The notes under the pieces were generated by a model. That model worked only from the letters and a program-made list of their open reading frames with translations. It was not told the origin of the DNA and ran no database searches. Source: Chryseobacterium gilvum (GTDB lineage: Bacteria > Bacteroidota > Bacteroidia > Flavobacteriales > Weeksellaceae). Taken from it: 64,000 nucleotides of DNA. Location of the stretch: the NCBI RefSeq assembly GCF_025628965.1, contig NZ_JAOTEN010000002.1, positions 372,001 through 436,000 on the forward strand. The letters are read 5' to 3'. The position numbers and the translations under genes were made by a program. Below, in pieces: positions 26,615-35,317 of this stretch; the first letter of the stretch is position 1; every line of letters starts with the position of its first letter.

Positions 26615-27496
26615 TTAGAATGTAATTTTATAACTTCCGGTAGATGAGGTGCTTGCTTTTTCGGCCTTCACGTATTTTTTTACCCACGAAATTGAGGTAG
26701 AAACCACACAGGGATCAGAAACACCACCTGATCTTTTGGCTGATGAAACATTTCCAGCTTTGTCAACAGTGTACGAAATCGTGATCGATCCTCCTGCGGA
26801 ACAGCTGTGGCTGGGTTGTGAGCCGCCTCTTCCCATTGTTCCGGGAATATAGCCTACCAGTTTTCTGTCGATTCCTACTTTGCTGTCTCCATTTCCGTCT
26901 CCGCCTAAAGGGTCGCCGTCATTTCCTATTCCCTGCCCTGTTCCCTGGCTTCCTGCTTTAGTTCCTCTTCCTTTTATTAAATTTCCAATAGCCGCATTTC
27001 CTTTTCCGTCGCCGTTTCCGGTTTTTGAATTGGCAGTTGCTGCAGAAGTCTTGGATTTATTTTTGGCAGCAGCACTTGAAGCCGGTTTTGCCTTTGTTTT
27101 TGAATCTTCTTTTTTAGGAACTGTAACTTTAGAATTATTTCCGGTGATGATTTTCTCTTTTGCTTCCGTCTTTTTATTTTCCGGTTGAGATTCCGGAGTA
27201 ATAATTGTTTTGGGATCTGCCACTGTATTTTCTACAGGTTCAGGAGTGGTTTCATCTGCTTTTGCCGCTAAGCTTCCTTCTTGGTTTGCGGGTTCTTCGA
27301 TTCCCGACCCATTTCTGTTATCTCCAAAATTGACAAGCATTGTTGTAACGAGTTCCGGCTCTTTCACCGTTTCGGTAGGTTTAAGTTTATATATAAAAAC
27401 AAACAGCAGAATGGCAGACCAAATAAGCACAGAAAGTACTGCGCTTTTTATTTTGTCTTTTTTTTCTTCGTTTTTGTTGATACTGTATGTTCTCAT
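26615..27496 (-). CDS. TonB-like energy transducer with Gly-rich spacer
   Basis: A 293-residue protein: cytoplasmic N-terminus, one membrane segment at about residues 17-37, a Pro/Glu/Lys region, an Ala/Lys/Ser stretch, a Gly/Asp/Asn-rich spacer (residues about 160-206) and a C-terminal domain of about 85 residues with two cysteines, Cys232 and Cys263. The C-terminal segment GGSITISYTVDKAGNVSSAK fits the TonB/TolA/AgmX C-terminal pattern. Downstream of exbB and exbD, it is expected to carry energy from the inner-membrane proton channel to outer-membrane receptors or to envelope partners as TolA does. Confidence 0.85.
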   Translation of the reverse strand: MRTYSINKNEEKKDKIKSAVLSVLIWSAILLFVFIYKLKPTETVKEPELVTTMLVNFGDNRNGSGIEEPANQEGSLAAKADETTPEPVENTVADPKTIITPESQPENKKTEAKEKIITGNNSKVTVPKKEDSKTKAKPASSAAAKNKSKTSAATANSKTGNGDGKGNAAIGNLIKGRGTKAGSQGTGQGIGNDGDPLGGDGNGDSKVGIDRKLVGYIPGTMGRGGSQPSHSCSAGGSITISYTVDKAGNVSSAKRSGGVSDPCVVSTSISWVKKYVKAEKASTSSTGSYKITF

Positions 27497-27520
27497 CTTA
27501 GTAATGATTGCCTGTTAAAT

Positions 27521-27919
27521 TTATTTGTCTTTGACAGTGGCAATGGCAATGTTCAGTTTATGTTTTTCAGCGATTTCCATTATAAAAACCACATCTTTAT
27601 GCAATGTATTTTCGTCTGCTCTTATGGTAAAAGACTTTCCTGATTTGGCATTAAGATCATTTACAATGGTTTGTTCCACCGCTTCTTTTGCTACCGGTCT
27701 GTCATCTACAAAATAAGTGCCGTCTGGTTTTATGCTTACCGTAAGAGGATTATTAATATTGTCATCTATCGCACCTGTAGTCGGCAATTTTACGTCGATT
27801 GCGCTTTGATTGGCTGCGGAAGAAGTGATCATGAAAAAGATCAGCATCAATAAGATCACGTCTGTCATGGCTGCCAAACTGAATTCCGGGTTTGCTTTAT
27901 TTCTTCTCTGAATTTTCAT
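27521..27919 (-). CDS. exbD: ExbD/TolR family biopolymer transport protein
   Basis: A 132-residue protein with one N-terminal membrane segment (MTDVILLMLIFFMITSS) holding the conserved proton-linked Asp20, and a periplasmic domain ending in the usual helix-strand pattern (VVFIMEIAEKHKLNIAIAT). It works with ExbB as the proton-driven motor that powers TonB. The 24-base gap to the TonB-like gene and 80-base gap to the exbB gene, all on one strand, support one operon. Confidence 0.93.
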   Translation of the reverse strand: MKIQRRNKANPEFSLAAMTDVILLMLIFFMITSSAANQSAIDVKLPTTGAIDDNINNPLTVSIKPDGTYFVDDRPVAKEAVEQTIVNDLNAKSGKSFTIRADENTLHKDVVFIMEIAEKHKLNIAIATVKDK

Positions 27920-27999
27920 CTGTTTATTTTACGGTTAAAGATCAGGCAAAATCGCTAAATGTTTAAATAATTGTCTGTACAGCGATTTCGTAAGAAAGA

Positions 28000-28704
28000 T
28001 TATAAAGGTTTATTGATGATATCTAAAAATTCTCCGGAAATATTCTGTGCTTTCAATACAAATTTATCAATTCTTGTTAAAAGGATATTGTAAAAAAAGT
28101 TAGCCGGAATGGCCACCGCCAATCCAACCGCAGTTTGCCCTAAAGCGGTATAAATCCCTTCTGAAAGCGTTTTTGGAGAAAAAGATCCTTCTGCATGAGA
28201 GAGATTAAAGAACGCAATAATCATTCCGATTACCGTTCCCAGTAATCCCAACATCGGTGCGATACTCGGAACAACGGCCAGAAGATTCAGGTTTTTTTCC
28301 ATATTGGCAACTTCTACCTGCGCCTGCGATTCCATTGCGCTTACGATATCGGAAACCGGTCTTCCCAGTCTTGAGATTCCTTTTTCTAAAATCCTTCCTT
28401 CGGGAGAATGCTGTGTTTTACAATAATCGAGTGCGGCATCTACTTTTCCTTCTCTTATAAAATCTTCTATATTATTCATAAAATTAGAATCTGTTTTTGA
28501 GGTAAGTCTTTTGATAAAGAAAAATCTCTCAAAAAACAGGTATACAGAAAAAACACCCAGCAATAAAACGGTGGCCATGACTATTTTAGCAAAAGCGCCT
28601 CCATGAAAAAGAATATTCCAAAAAGAAAATTCAAGTTTATCAGCAGGGACAACAGGTGCGGTTACCTGTGCAAATAAAATCTGAGTAAGTTCCGTTAACA
28701 GCAT
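28000..28704 (-). CDS. exbB: MotA/TolQ/ExbB family proton channel protein
   Basis: A 234-residue inner-membrane protein with three membrane segments: one near residues 38-58 (ATVLLLGVFSVYLFFERFFFI) and two towards the C-terminus, LAVVPSIAPMLGLLGTVIGMIIAF and ALGQTAVGLAVAIPANFFYN, which form the proton path. Cytoplasmic loop length is usual. It is the first gene of the exbB-exbD-tonB operon. The 166 bases upstream, towards the next gene, would hold the promoter. Confidence 0.93.
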   Translation of the reverse strand: MLLTELTQILFAQVTAPVVPADKLEFSFWNILFHGGAFAKIVMATVLLLGVFSVYLFFERFFFIKRLTSKTDSNFMNNIEDFIREGKVDAALDYCKTQHSPEGRILEKGISRLGRPVSDIVSAMESQAQVEVANMEKNLNLLAVVPSIAPMLGLLGTVIGMIIAFFNLSHAEGSFSPKTLSEGIYTALGQTAVGLAVAIPANFFYNILLTRIDKFVLKAQNISGEFLDIINKPL

Positions 28705-28870
28705 TAATGATTATTTTTTAATGGTTTCTAAACGACAAAAATAAAGGAATATTATTAATTGTTGTCTTAAAATAAGCTTAAAAAACGATATTTCGTCAAC
28801 ATATCCGTAAAAACAACAAATTTCTTTTCAAAAATTGAAAAGAAATTCTCATTGTCTATTTTATTGCAGA

Positions 28871-29332
28871 TTAATCTTCGTCTACTACAATCTCATCCTG
28901 CTTGAATTCACATTTGAGCCTGAAAGGAATAGGATTGTCTGATCCTGTGTAGAAATCATCAATATTTCCTTTCCAGATCACCTGAAGCACCCCTTCTTCA
29001 TTTTTATCAAACAAAAGCTCATTATCATAAATGAGGGCATCTTCATCACAAAATAAATTTACTCCGGTGAACGTTTCTTCATCAGAATCATTAATATGAA
29101 GTGTTTTCCCGTCGATTTCTGCATCCTCTATGGGAAAGTCATATACTTCGAGTGAAAGCTGGGGAAAATGGTACTGTAAAGAGTCATCATCCACATGATC
29201 TAAGCCGTCATCTGTAATGATTTCCACTTCCAGAAGATGTTCCTGATTGCTATAAACAGCCTTGCAATAAGTGCTTTTTATATCATATTTTAGTGTTTCT
29301 TCCGGATGGTAAATTTTTAAAATCCCTTTCAT
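28871..29332 (-). CDS. Hypothetical acidic protein
   Basis: A 153-residue strongly acidic protein with no signal peptide. It appears beta-rich (VYSNQEHLLEVEIITDDG, LSLEVYDFPIEDAEIDGKTLHI, VLQVIWKGNIDDFY), and I do not recognise the family. A two-domain repeat is not evident. It is on the same strand as the exbB operon, 166 bases upstream of it, and divergent from the DUF885 gene. It is plausibly cytoplasmic; no function can be proposed. Confidence 0.65.
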   Translation of the reverse strand: MKGILKIYHPEETLKYDIKSTYCKAVYSNQEHLLEVEIITDDGLDHVDDDSLQYHFPQLSLEVYDFPIEDAEIDGKTLHINDSDEETFTGVNLFCDEDALIYDNELLFDKNEEGVLQVIWKGNIDDFYTGSDNPIPFRLKCEFKQDEIVVDED

Positions 29333-29473
29333 TATTTCCTTAAAAAAGATCTGTGAATTGTATAAATGTTAAATGTTATCAGCAAAGATAAAAAATTGCG
29401 TGAATGTGTAAAATGTTTTGAAAATTATTTTTGAAAATTACATACCATAGCCTCAAAAACTCGTTTAATATTC

Positions 29474-29481
29474 TATTTTTG
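29474..29481 (+). promoter_or_regulatory. Bacteroidetes-type -7 box (TATTTTTG) of the DUF885 gene
   Basis: An exact TAnnTTTG match only 9 bases before the ATG at 29491. If used, the transcript would have almost no leader for that ATG, and about 12-14 bases for the next ATG at 29500. Confidence 0.5.
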
Positions 29482-29490
29482 TAATCATAA

Positions 29491-31296
29491 ATGCCGAAAA
29501 TGAAAAATATCGTATCAAAAACAATCTTGGGAGCCGGGATCATCATGAGTCTGTTTTCCTGTAGAAAGACAGATTCTCCTTTAACCAAGGTAACCCCAAC
29601 CAATTTAGATTCTATCGCCTCAAACTATTACGAGCAATATCTGAAACTCTATCCTCTGGAAGCAACATCACAGGGAGATTTGCGATACAATGACCAATTG
29701 CCAATTAATATTGATAAAGATTTCATTTCCGGGGAAATAGCGTTCTATAATTCTGTACAGCAACAGCTTAAAAATGTTGATTATAAAGATCTTTCCACAG
29801 AAGATAAAGTGGTATATGATGTTTTGGATTATACGTTAAAAGACAAAATTGAAGCGTATAACTATCATCCGGAATACATTCCGTTTTCACAATTCGGAGG
29901 TCTTCCTCTCAGCTTTCCTTTGTACGGAAGCGGAGAGGGAAGCCAACCTTTCAATACCGAAAAAGATTACGAAGACTGGCTGAAAAGAATGGATAAATTT
30001 CCTGACTGGATGAATGCCGCTACCGATAATTTCAGAGATGGAATCAACAATAAAACGGTGTTGCCCAAAAAGCTGATCGTGAAAATGATTCCTCAGATGA
30101 AAGCCGAAGAAATTATTACGCAAGATTTTGATAAAAATATTTTTTACGGCCCAATCAAAAAGTTCCCGAAAAATTTCACCCAGGCTCAAAAAGACAAATT
30201 CACGAAACTGTATGAAGAAGCAATTTTAACAAAAATAATTCCTGCATATACAAAAATGGGTGATTTCCTGGAAAAGGAATACCTGCCAAAAGGAAGAGAT
30301 ACAGATGGTTACAACAGCCTTCCTAAAGGAAACGAAACATATGCTTTTTATGTAAAAAGCTGGACGACTACTAATAAAACTCCCGAAGAAATCAATAAAA
30401 TAGGGCTGCAGCAGGTTGCGATGCTGCGTGGTGAAATGGAAAAAGTACAGCAGCAGGTTGGTTTTACGGGCACCCTGGAAGAATTTATCAATCATGTGAA
30501 AACAGACCCGAAAGCAATGCCTTACAAAACATCAAAAGAAGTTCTGGATGGGTTCAATGGGATTTTAGCAAAGATAACGCCTAAGCTGAAAACCATGTTC
30601 ACCGTAACGCCAAAAACAAAATTTGAAATCAGGCAGACCGAAAAATTCAGAGAGGCAAGTGCAAGCGCAGAATACATTCAGGGAACTCCGGATGGTAAAA
30701 GGCCCGGAATATTTTATTGCCCGCTACCCGATCCCACCAAATTTAATGTCACATCCGGAATGGAATCCCTTTTTCTTCATGAAGCAATTCCCGGTCATCA
30801 TTATCAGGTTTCTTTGCAACAGGAAAATACAAAACTGCCAAAATTTATGCGATTTGGATGGTTCGGCGCATATGGTGAAGGTTGGGCCCATTATTGTGAA
30901 ACTTTAGGCCCGGAATTCGGGTTATATACCGATCCTTATCAAAAAATGGGGTATCTGAGCGATCAAATGCTGAGAGCGGTACGATTGGTAGTAGATACCG
31001 GAATCCATACCGGAAAAATGTCCAGAGAAGAAGCGATCACTTATTTTCTGAATAATATTGCCTACGATGAAGCCGGAGCCACCGCAGAAGTTGAACGGTA
31101 TATGGCGATGCCGGGACAAGCTTTGGGCTATAAAATCGGTTCATTGAGAATCCGTGAGCTGAGAGAGCAATATCAAAAACGATTGGGAAGCAAGTTTAAT
31201 CTGGCCAAGTTTCATGATGAGGTTTTGAGCCAGGGTTGTCTTCCTCTGGATGTGCTGAACCGGAAGATGGAGCTTTGGGCGAAAAGTCAGAAGTAA
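29491..31296 (+). CDS. DUF885 family lipoprotein, probable zinc peptidase
   Basis: A 601-residue protein with a lipobox (MSLFSC, Cys at about residue 24), so predicted to be anchored in the outer membrane or periplasm. DUF885 proteins carry the conserved LHEAIPGHHYQ motif (His430, Glu431, His436), like a gluzincin active site, followed by WAHYCETLG with a possible third metal ligand. The fold is akin to carboxypeptidase Taq/M32-like enzymes, and a peptidase role is inferred. An alternative start is the ATG at 29500 (MKNIVSK), which leaves a more typical signal peptide and fits the -7 box better. Confidence 0.87.
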   Translation: MPKMKNIVSKTILGAGIIMSLFSCRKTDSPLTKVTPTNLDSIASNYYEQYLKLYPLEATSQGDLRYNDQLPINIDKDFISGEIAFYNSVQQQLKNVDYKDLSTEDKVVYDVLDYTLKDKIEAYNYHPEYIPFSQFGGLPLSFPLYGSGEGSQPFNTEKDYEDWLKRMDKFPDWMNAATDNFRDGINNKTVLPKKLIVKMIPQMKAEEIITQDFDKNIFYGPIKKFPKNFTQAQKDKFTKLYEEAILTKIIPAYTKMGDFLEKEYLPKGRDTDGYNSLPKGNETYAFYVKSWTTTNKTPEEINKIGLQQVAMLRGEMEKVQQQVGFTGTLEEFINHVKTDPKAMPYKTSKEVLDGFNGILAKITPKLKTMFTVTPKTKFEIRQTEKFREASASAEYIQGTPDGKRPGIFYCPLPDPTKFNVTSGMESLFLHEAIPGHHYQVSLQQENTKLPKFMRFGWFGAYGEGWAHYCETLGPEFGLYTDPYQKMGYLSDQMLRAVRLVVDTGIHTGKMSREEAITYFLNNIAYDEAGATAEVERYMAMPGQALGYKIGSLRIRELREQYQKRLGSKFNLAKFHDEVLSQGCLPLDVLNRKMELWAKSQK

Positions 31297-31315
31297 GAAA
31301 ATTTACTATAATATG

Positions 31316-31346
31316 AAAGTCACAAATCAATTTTTGTGGCTTTTTT
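31316..31346 (+). terminator. Intrinsic terminator after the DUF885 gene
   Basis: AAAGTCACAAA (31316-31326) pairs with TTTGTGGCTTT (31333-31343), 11 bp with one G-T pair and a 6-base loop, followed by T to 31346. Confidence 0.8.
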
Positions 31347-31387
31347 ATTCTAGATATCCTTAAATTTAAATCAAATTATTTCCAAAA

Positions 31388-31834
31388 ATGATCACAGAAA
31401 GTTTAAAATCACTGTACACCAGAGATTTAATAAAATTAAAAACCGAAATTGAAGCTTATCAGAATGAAGAAATACTCTGGAAGACCGATAAGAACATTTT
31501 AAATTCAGCAGGAAATCTTTGTCTGCATCTGATCGGAAATCTGAATCACTTTTTTGGCGCCGTATTGGGAAACTCCGGATACGTAAGGCAGAGAGATCTT
31601 GAATTTTCATTAAAAAATATCCCAAGAACAGAACTGATAAAAAATATTGATGCTACCTTAACAGTGGTGATCTCAACATTAGATCGGCTCTCTACAGAAG
31701 ATATGGAAAAAGCGTACCCTCTTGAACCTTTAGGATATCCCATGACTGTAGGATTTTTTATGATCCATTTAATCGGACATTTAGAATATCATTTAGGACA
31801 GATCAATTATCACAGGAGATTGCTGGATATTTAA
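31388..31834 (+). CDS. DinB-like four-helix protein (DUF1572 type)
   Basis: A 148-residue protein of the DinB/YfiT-like superfamily. Typical metal-site histidines are in LCLHLIGNLNHFFG and in FFMIHLIGHLEYHLGQINYHR, arranged as in metal-binding DinB-fold proteins. Some members are thiol-dependent S-transferases or hydrolases and others have no known activity; none can be chosen here. The gene follows the DUF885 terminator and converges with nth, with 19 bases between the stops. Confidence 0.82.
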   Translation: MITESLKSLYTRDLIKLKTEIEAYQNEEILWKTDKNILNSAGNLCLHLIGNLNHFFGAVLGNSGYVRQRDLEFSLKNIPRTELIKNIDATLTVVISTLDRLSTEDMEKAYPLEPLGYPMTVGFFMIHLIGHLEYHLGQINYHRRLLDI

Positions 31835-31853
31835 AACGTAAAGAAGTTATCCC

Positions 31854-32474
31854 TTATTTCTCAAACAGCATCTTCGTCAGAAAATCCTTTTCCCCGCTCC
31901 CTCTTGCAGGAGAATATTCTCTGCCGTAATATATAATCTGCAGATGCAGCTTGTTCCAAACCTTTTCCGGGAAAATAGCTTTGGCGTCTTTTTCAGTTTC
32001 CACGACGTTTTTTCCAGAAGTAAGCTTCCAAAGCTTCATTAGTCTGTGAATGTGAGTATCTACCGGAAAAGCAGGATATCCGAAAGCCTGGCTCATTACA
32101 ACGGAAGCGGTTTTATGTCCTACTCCGGGCAAAGCTTCCAGTTCTTCGTACGTTTGCGGAACAATTCCATCATGCTTTTCCAATAACAGTTCAGCCATTC
32201 TTTTCAGGTTCTTGGCTTTGGTATTGGACAGCCCGATTTCCTTAATCAGCTCTTTAATTTCGGACGCTTCCAGTTTTGCCATCTTTTCCGGAGTATCGGC
32301 CACTTTGAAGAGATTGGGAGTAACCTGGTTTACTTTTTTATCCGTCGTCTGTGCAGAAAGAGCGACGGCAACCATCAAAGTAAACGCATCAGAGTGATCC
32401 AATGGAATAGGAACTACAGGATATAATTTTTCTAATTCCTGCTGTACAAGCTCGGCTCTTTGCTTTTTTGTCAT
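31854..32474 (-). CDS. nth: Endonuclease III without the iron-sulfur cluster loop
   Basis: A 206-residue base-excision repair glycosylase/AP lyase that removes oxidised pyrimidines. The helix-hairpin-helix LPGVGHKTA with catalytic Lys121 and the catalytic Asp139 in FPVDTHIHR are intact. The C-terminal Cys-x6-Cys-x2-Cys-x5-Cys that holds a [4Fe-4S] cluster in E. coli Nth is absent: the first cysteine position is Ser188 in YYGREYSPARG and the chain has no Cys after it. The active site suggests that the enzyme still works; such cluster-free forms are known to occur in some lineages. Confidence 0.92.
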   Translation of the reverse strand: MTKKQRAELVQQELEKLYPVVPIPLDHSDAFTLMVAVALSAQTTDKKVNQVTPNLFKVADTPEKMAKLEASEIKELIKEIGLSNTKAKNLKRMAELLLEKHDGIVPQTYEELEALPGVGHKTASVVMSQAFGYPAFPVDTHIHRLMKLWKLTSGKNVVETEKDAKAIFPEKVWNKLHLQIIYYGREYSPARGSGEKDFLTKMLFEK

Positions 32475-32509
32475 TTATTACCATTAAATTTGAGCAAAAT
32501 TAAATCATT

Positions 32510-32959
32510 ATGCTGAAAGTAGGAGATTCTTTACCACAATTTGAAGGAAAAAATCAAGACGGAAAAACAGTGACTTCATCAGAATTTATTGGGAAAAAAC
32601 TGATTATCTTTTTTTATCCACAGGCAAATACACCAACATGCACGGTGGAAGCCTGTAATCTGAGCGATCACTATTCTCAACTGGAAAAAGCCGGTTTTCA
32701 GTTATTAGGAATAAGCGGTGATTCTGTAAAAAAACAGAAAAACTTTCACAGTAAATTTTCATTTCCTTATGACCTGATTGCCGATGATGATCATTATATT
32801 ATTGAGAAATTCGGAGTTTGGCAGGAAAAAAACACATTTGGCAAAACCTACATGGGAATTGTGAGAACGACTTTTATCTTCAATGAAAAGGGAGTCTGCG
32901 AAAGAGTTATTGAAAAAGTAACTTCAAAAACAGCTGCTGAACAAATTCTGGAAGGCTGA
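32510..32959 (+). CDS. bcp: Thioredoxin-dependent thiol peroxidase (Bcp/PrxQ)
   Basis: A 149-residue peroxiredoxin of the PrxQ type that reduces hydrogen peroxide and organic peroxides. The active site PTCTVEACNLSD has the peroxidatic Cys44 and the resolving Cys49 five residues later. The C-terminal VRTTFIFNEKGVCERVI fits the family. It is divergent from nth, 35 bases away, so the two repair and peroxide-defence genes share a promoter region. Confidence 0.94.
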   Translation: MLKVGDSLPQFEGKNQDGKTVTSSEFIGKKLIIFFYPQANTPTCTVEACNLSDHYSQLEKAGFQLLGISGDSVKKQKNFHSKFSFPYDLIADDDHYIIEKFGVWQEKNTFGKTYMGIVRTTFIFNEKGVCERVIEKVTSKTAAEQILEG

Positions 32960-33020
32960 TTTAAAGCGCAATTGCTCAACCTGTTAGGTTTTAAAAACCG
33001 AACCGGTTCTATCGGCTACT

Positions 33021-33560
33021 CTACACGGTTTCGTAATACATGAGCTCCTCATCTTCATTAGGAAGAATAACAAATCTTTGGAATTTCAGCCCTAATTTTT
33101 CGATCAGTTTCTGAGAAGAGACATTATCTTTTGTAGTAATTGCCGAAATTTTTTGCAATCCAAATTCATCCATCCCGATAGATTTTACTTTTTGGGCTGC
33201 CTCAAAAGCATAGCCTTTACCCTCAAATCTTTCAAGAAGCGAAAAGCCAATATCAGCAATATCTAAACCTTCTCTTTCGAAAATCCCGACTCCACCAATT
33301 TTTTGATTATCTTCTTTGGTTTCAATAAGGTAATTTCCATATCCTAATCTTTCTATCTGCGGAAGAAATTTAGCTTTAATATAATTTTCGGCATCTAAAA
33401 GGGTCTGAATATTGCGATCGCCGATAAACTGTAAAAATTTAGGCATATTGTACAATTCAAGAATAAGATCTGCATCTTCTACAGCCATCGGTCGGATGAT
33501 TAGCCGTTCTGTTTCGTAGATGTTATTTTCTCTTTTTGACGGGATTTTTTTTAGGCTCAT
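33021..33560 (-). CDS. GNAT family N-acetyltransferase (RimJ/RimL-like)
   Basis: A 179-residue acetyltransferase of the Acetyltransf_3 type. The N-terminal IYETERLIIRPMAVEDADLI is typical, and the acetyl-CoA site is GFSLLERFEGKGYAFEAAQKV, followed by ISAITTKDNVSSQKLIEKLGL. Its substrate is unknown. The start overlaps the upstream lipoprotein gene by 38 bases on the same strand; a later ATG would remove the first strand of the fold, so the overlap is accepted. Confidence 0.85.
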   Translation of the reverse strand: MSLKKIPSKRENNIYETERLIIRPMAVEDADLILELYNMPKFLQFIGDRNIQTLLDAENYIKAKFLPQIERLGYGNYLIETKEDNQKIGGVGIFEREGLDIADIGFSLLERFEGKGYAFEAAQKVKSIGMDEFGLQKISAITTKDNVSSQKLIEKLGLKFQRFVILPNEDEELMYYETV

Positions 33561-34191
33561 CTTTGGGTTCCTCTTTTTTTTCTGTCTTTATAAGCCGCGG
33601 ATTATTGGGACATTTTTTGGTATAGAGCTCAATATAGGTCCCGTTTTCTTTGGTTTGTGTAATCGCTCCGGTTGCTTTACTCACTGTAATTGTAAAATGT
33701 TTTTTCTGATATGGGCATTCTTTGGAAGTAACTTTCCCCAGATCAAGATAATAATTCGAAGAGTCTTCGTAATAATTTCCGGCAACATCTACAAACTGCT
33801 CATCAATAAGATATCCTTCAAGAACCGCTGAAAGCGCCGCTTCTTCTGCATTGTCTATTTTACCGATAAAACCTTTAAGATCACTAAGCTGAGTAATATA
33901 ATTTATTTTTCCGCCTTTAGAATAGACGATATAGTAAAAGCTGTCTTCAGCAGGTACAAGATTAAACCCTGAAAACTGCGGAATATCTTCTTTTTTAACC
34001 CCGGAAGTTCGTATCACTTCATTTTTTCCATAATTGCTGTACACCAAAGACCAAAAATCAATAGGCCCGTTTGGAGTTATTTTCGCAAGGACATTCTGAA
34101 TATTAAAAAACTTTTTTTTCTCCTGTGAACAGGCAAAAACCCCGATGGATATAAAAAAAATGATGCTGATTCGGGTTAAACTATTTATCAT
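33523..34191 (-). CDS. Hypothetical lipoprotein
   Basis: A 222-residue protein with a signal peptide ending in SIGVFAC, a good lipobox (Cys21), and a highly charged C-terminus (KKEEPKDEPKKNPVKKRK). The folded part, with segments such as YYIVYSKGGKINYITQLSDLKGFIG and YYLDLGKVTSKECPYQKKHFTITVSKATG, resembles no family I can name. It follows manC by 31 bases on the same strand and overlaps the acetyltransferase gene. Confidence 0.72.
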   Translation of the reverse strand: MINSLTRISIIFFISIGVFACSQEKKKFFNIQNVLAKITPNGPIDFWSLVYSNYGKNEVIRTSGVKKEDIPQFSGFNLVPAEDSFYYIVYSKGGKINYITQLSDLKGFIGKIDNAEEAALSAVLEGYLIDEQFVDVAGNYYEDSSNYYLDLGKVTSKECPYQKKHFTITVSKATGAITQTKENGTYIELYTKKCPNNPRLIKTEKKEEPKDEPKKNPVKKRK

Positions 34192-34222
34192 AATGGGAAT
34201 GCGGCAGAAATTGTGCCAGTAT

Positions 34223-35317
34223 TTAAGTAAATTTTTCTCCTTTTTTCAGGTTTTTAAGGTCCAAAACATAATCTTTAATGAGCTGATCGTGTTCTATAGG
34301 GCAAATCAAGAGCACTTTATCTGTATCTACCACGATATAATCTTTAAGGCCGTCGATCACAATCGCTTTATTATTATTTTTGAGATGAATAATATTTCCT
34401 TCAGACTGATAACTCAGCATGTTTTTAACATTGACTGCATTTTGGTTTTCATCCTTCTCCGTATTTTCAAACACGGAGGTCCATGTTCCTAAATCACTCC
34501 ATCCAAGATTTGCAGGAATAACGTAGACATTTTTTGCTTTCTCCAGGATTCCGTTGTCAATGGAAATTTTCTGTACTTTCGGATAAATACTTTCTATACA
34601 GCTTTTTTCACCTTCACTGTTATATTCACAAGCAGCAAAATGCTGCGTCATTTCCGGAAGGAAATTATCAAATGCTTTCTGAATAGATTTTACATTCCAA
34701 ACAAAAATACCGGCATTCCAAAGAAAATCTCCGCTATCCAGAAAGCTTCTGGCAAGCTCGAGAATAGGTTTTTCGGTAAATGTTTTCACTTTAAAATAAT
34801 CCGAATCTTTTTTATCTACAAACTGAATATATCCGTAACCGGTATCGGGTCTTGTCGGCGTGATTCCCAATGTCATCAGATAATCATTTTCTGAGGCCAG
34901 ATTAAAGGCAATGGCAAGTTTCTCTAAAAATACATCTTCCTTAAGAATTAAATGATCTGCCGGTAAAACAACCATCGTTGCATCAGGATTGATCTCTGCG
35001 ATTTTATTGGCCATATACAGATTACAGGCAGCTGTATTTTTCATCAGAGGCTCTCCTACTATATTATCTGCAGGAATTTCCGGTAGCTGCTGATGAGAAA
35101 GTGCCACATATTCAAGATTGGTGATTACAAATATGTTTTCAGCGGGAAGCAGTTTGCTGATCCTGTCATACGTCTGCTGAATCATCGTTCTTCCTGTTCC
35201 TAAAATATCCTGAAACTGTTTTGGAAATTTTTGTGTACTCAAAGGCCAGAATCTACTGCCGATTCCTCCTGCCATTATCACACAGTACTGATCTGATTTT
35301 GACATATTTAACTGCAT
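34223..35317 (-). CDS. manC: Mannose-1-phosphate guanylyltransferase
   Basis: A 364-residue nucleotidyltransferase that makes GDP-mannose for surface polysaccharides. The signature CVIMAGGIGSRFWPLSTQKFPKQF starts near residue 12, VVLPADHLI and FTEKP are present, and GNFLWNAGIFVW-like GDFLWNAGIFVWNV follows. It has only the pyrophosphorylase part, without the isomerase domain of the bifunctional enzymes. The first ATG overlaps the end of the SprT gene by 10 bases; the ATG at 35305 (MSKSDQY), two bases after that stop, is an equally good start. Confidence 0.93.
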   Translation of the reverse strand: MQLNMSKSDQYCVIMAGGIGSRFWPLSTQKFPKQFQDILGTGRTMIQQTYDRISKLLPAENIFVITNLEYVALSHQQLPEIPADNIVGEPLMKNTAACNLYMANKIAEINPDATMVVLPADHLILKEDVFLEKLAIAFNLASENDYLMTLGITPTRPDTGYGYIQFVDKKDSDYFKVKTFTEKPILELARSFLDSGDFLWNAGIFVWNVKSIQKAFDNFLPEMTQHFAACEYNSEGEKSCIESIYPKVQKISIDNGILEKAKNVYVIPANLGWSDLGTWTSVFENTEKDENQNAVNVKNMLSYQSEGNIIHLKNNNKAIVIDGLKDYIVVDTDKVLLICPIEHDQLIKDYVLDLKNLKKGEKFT

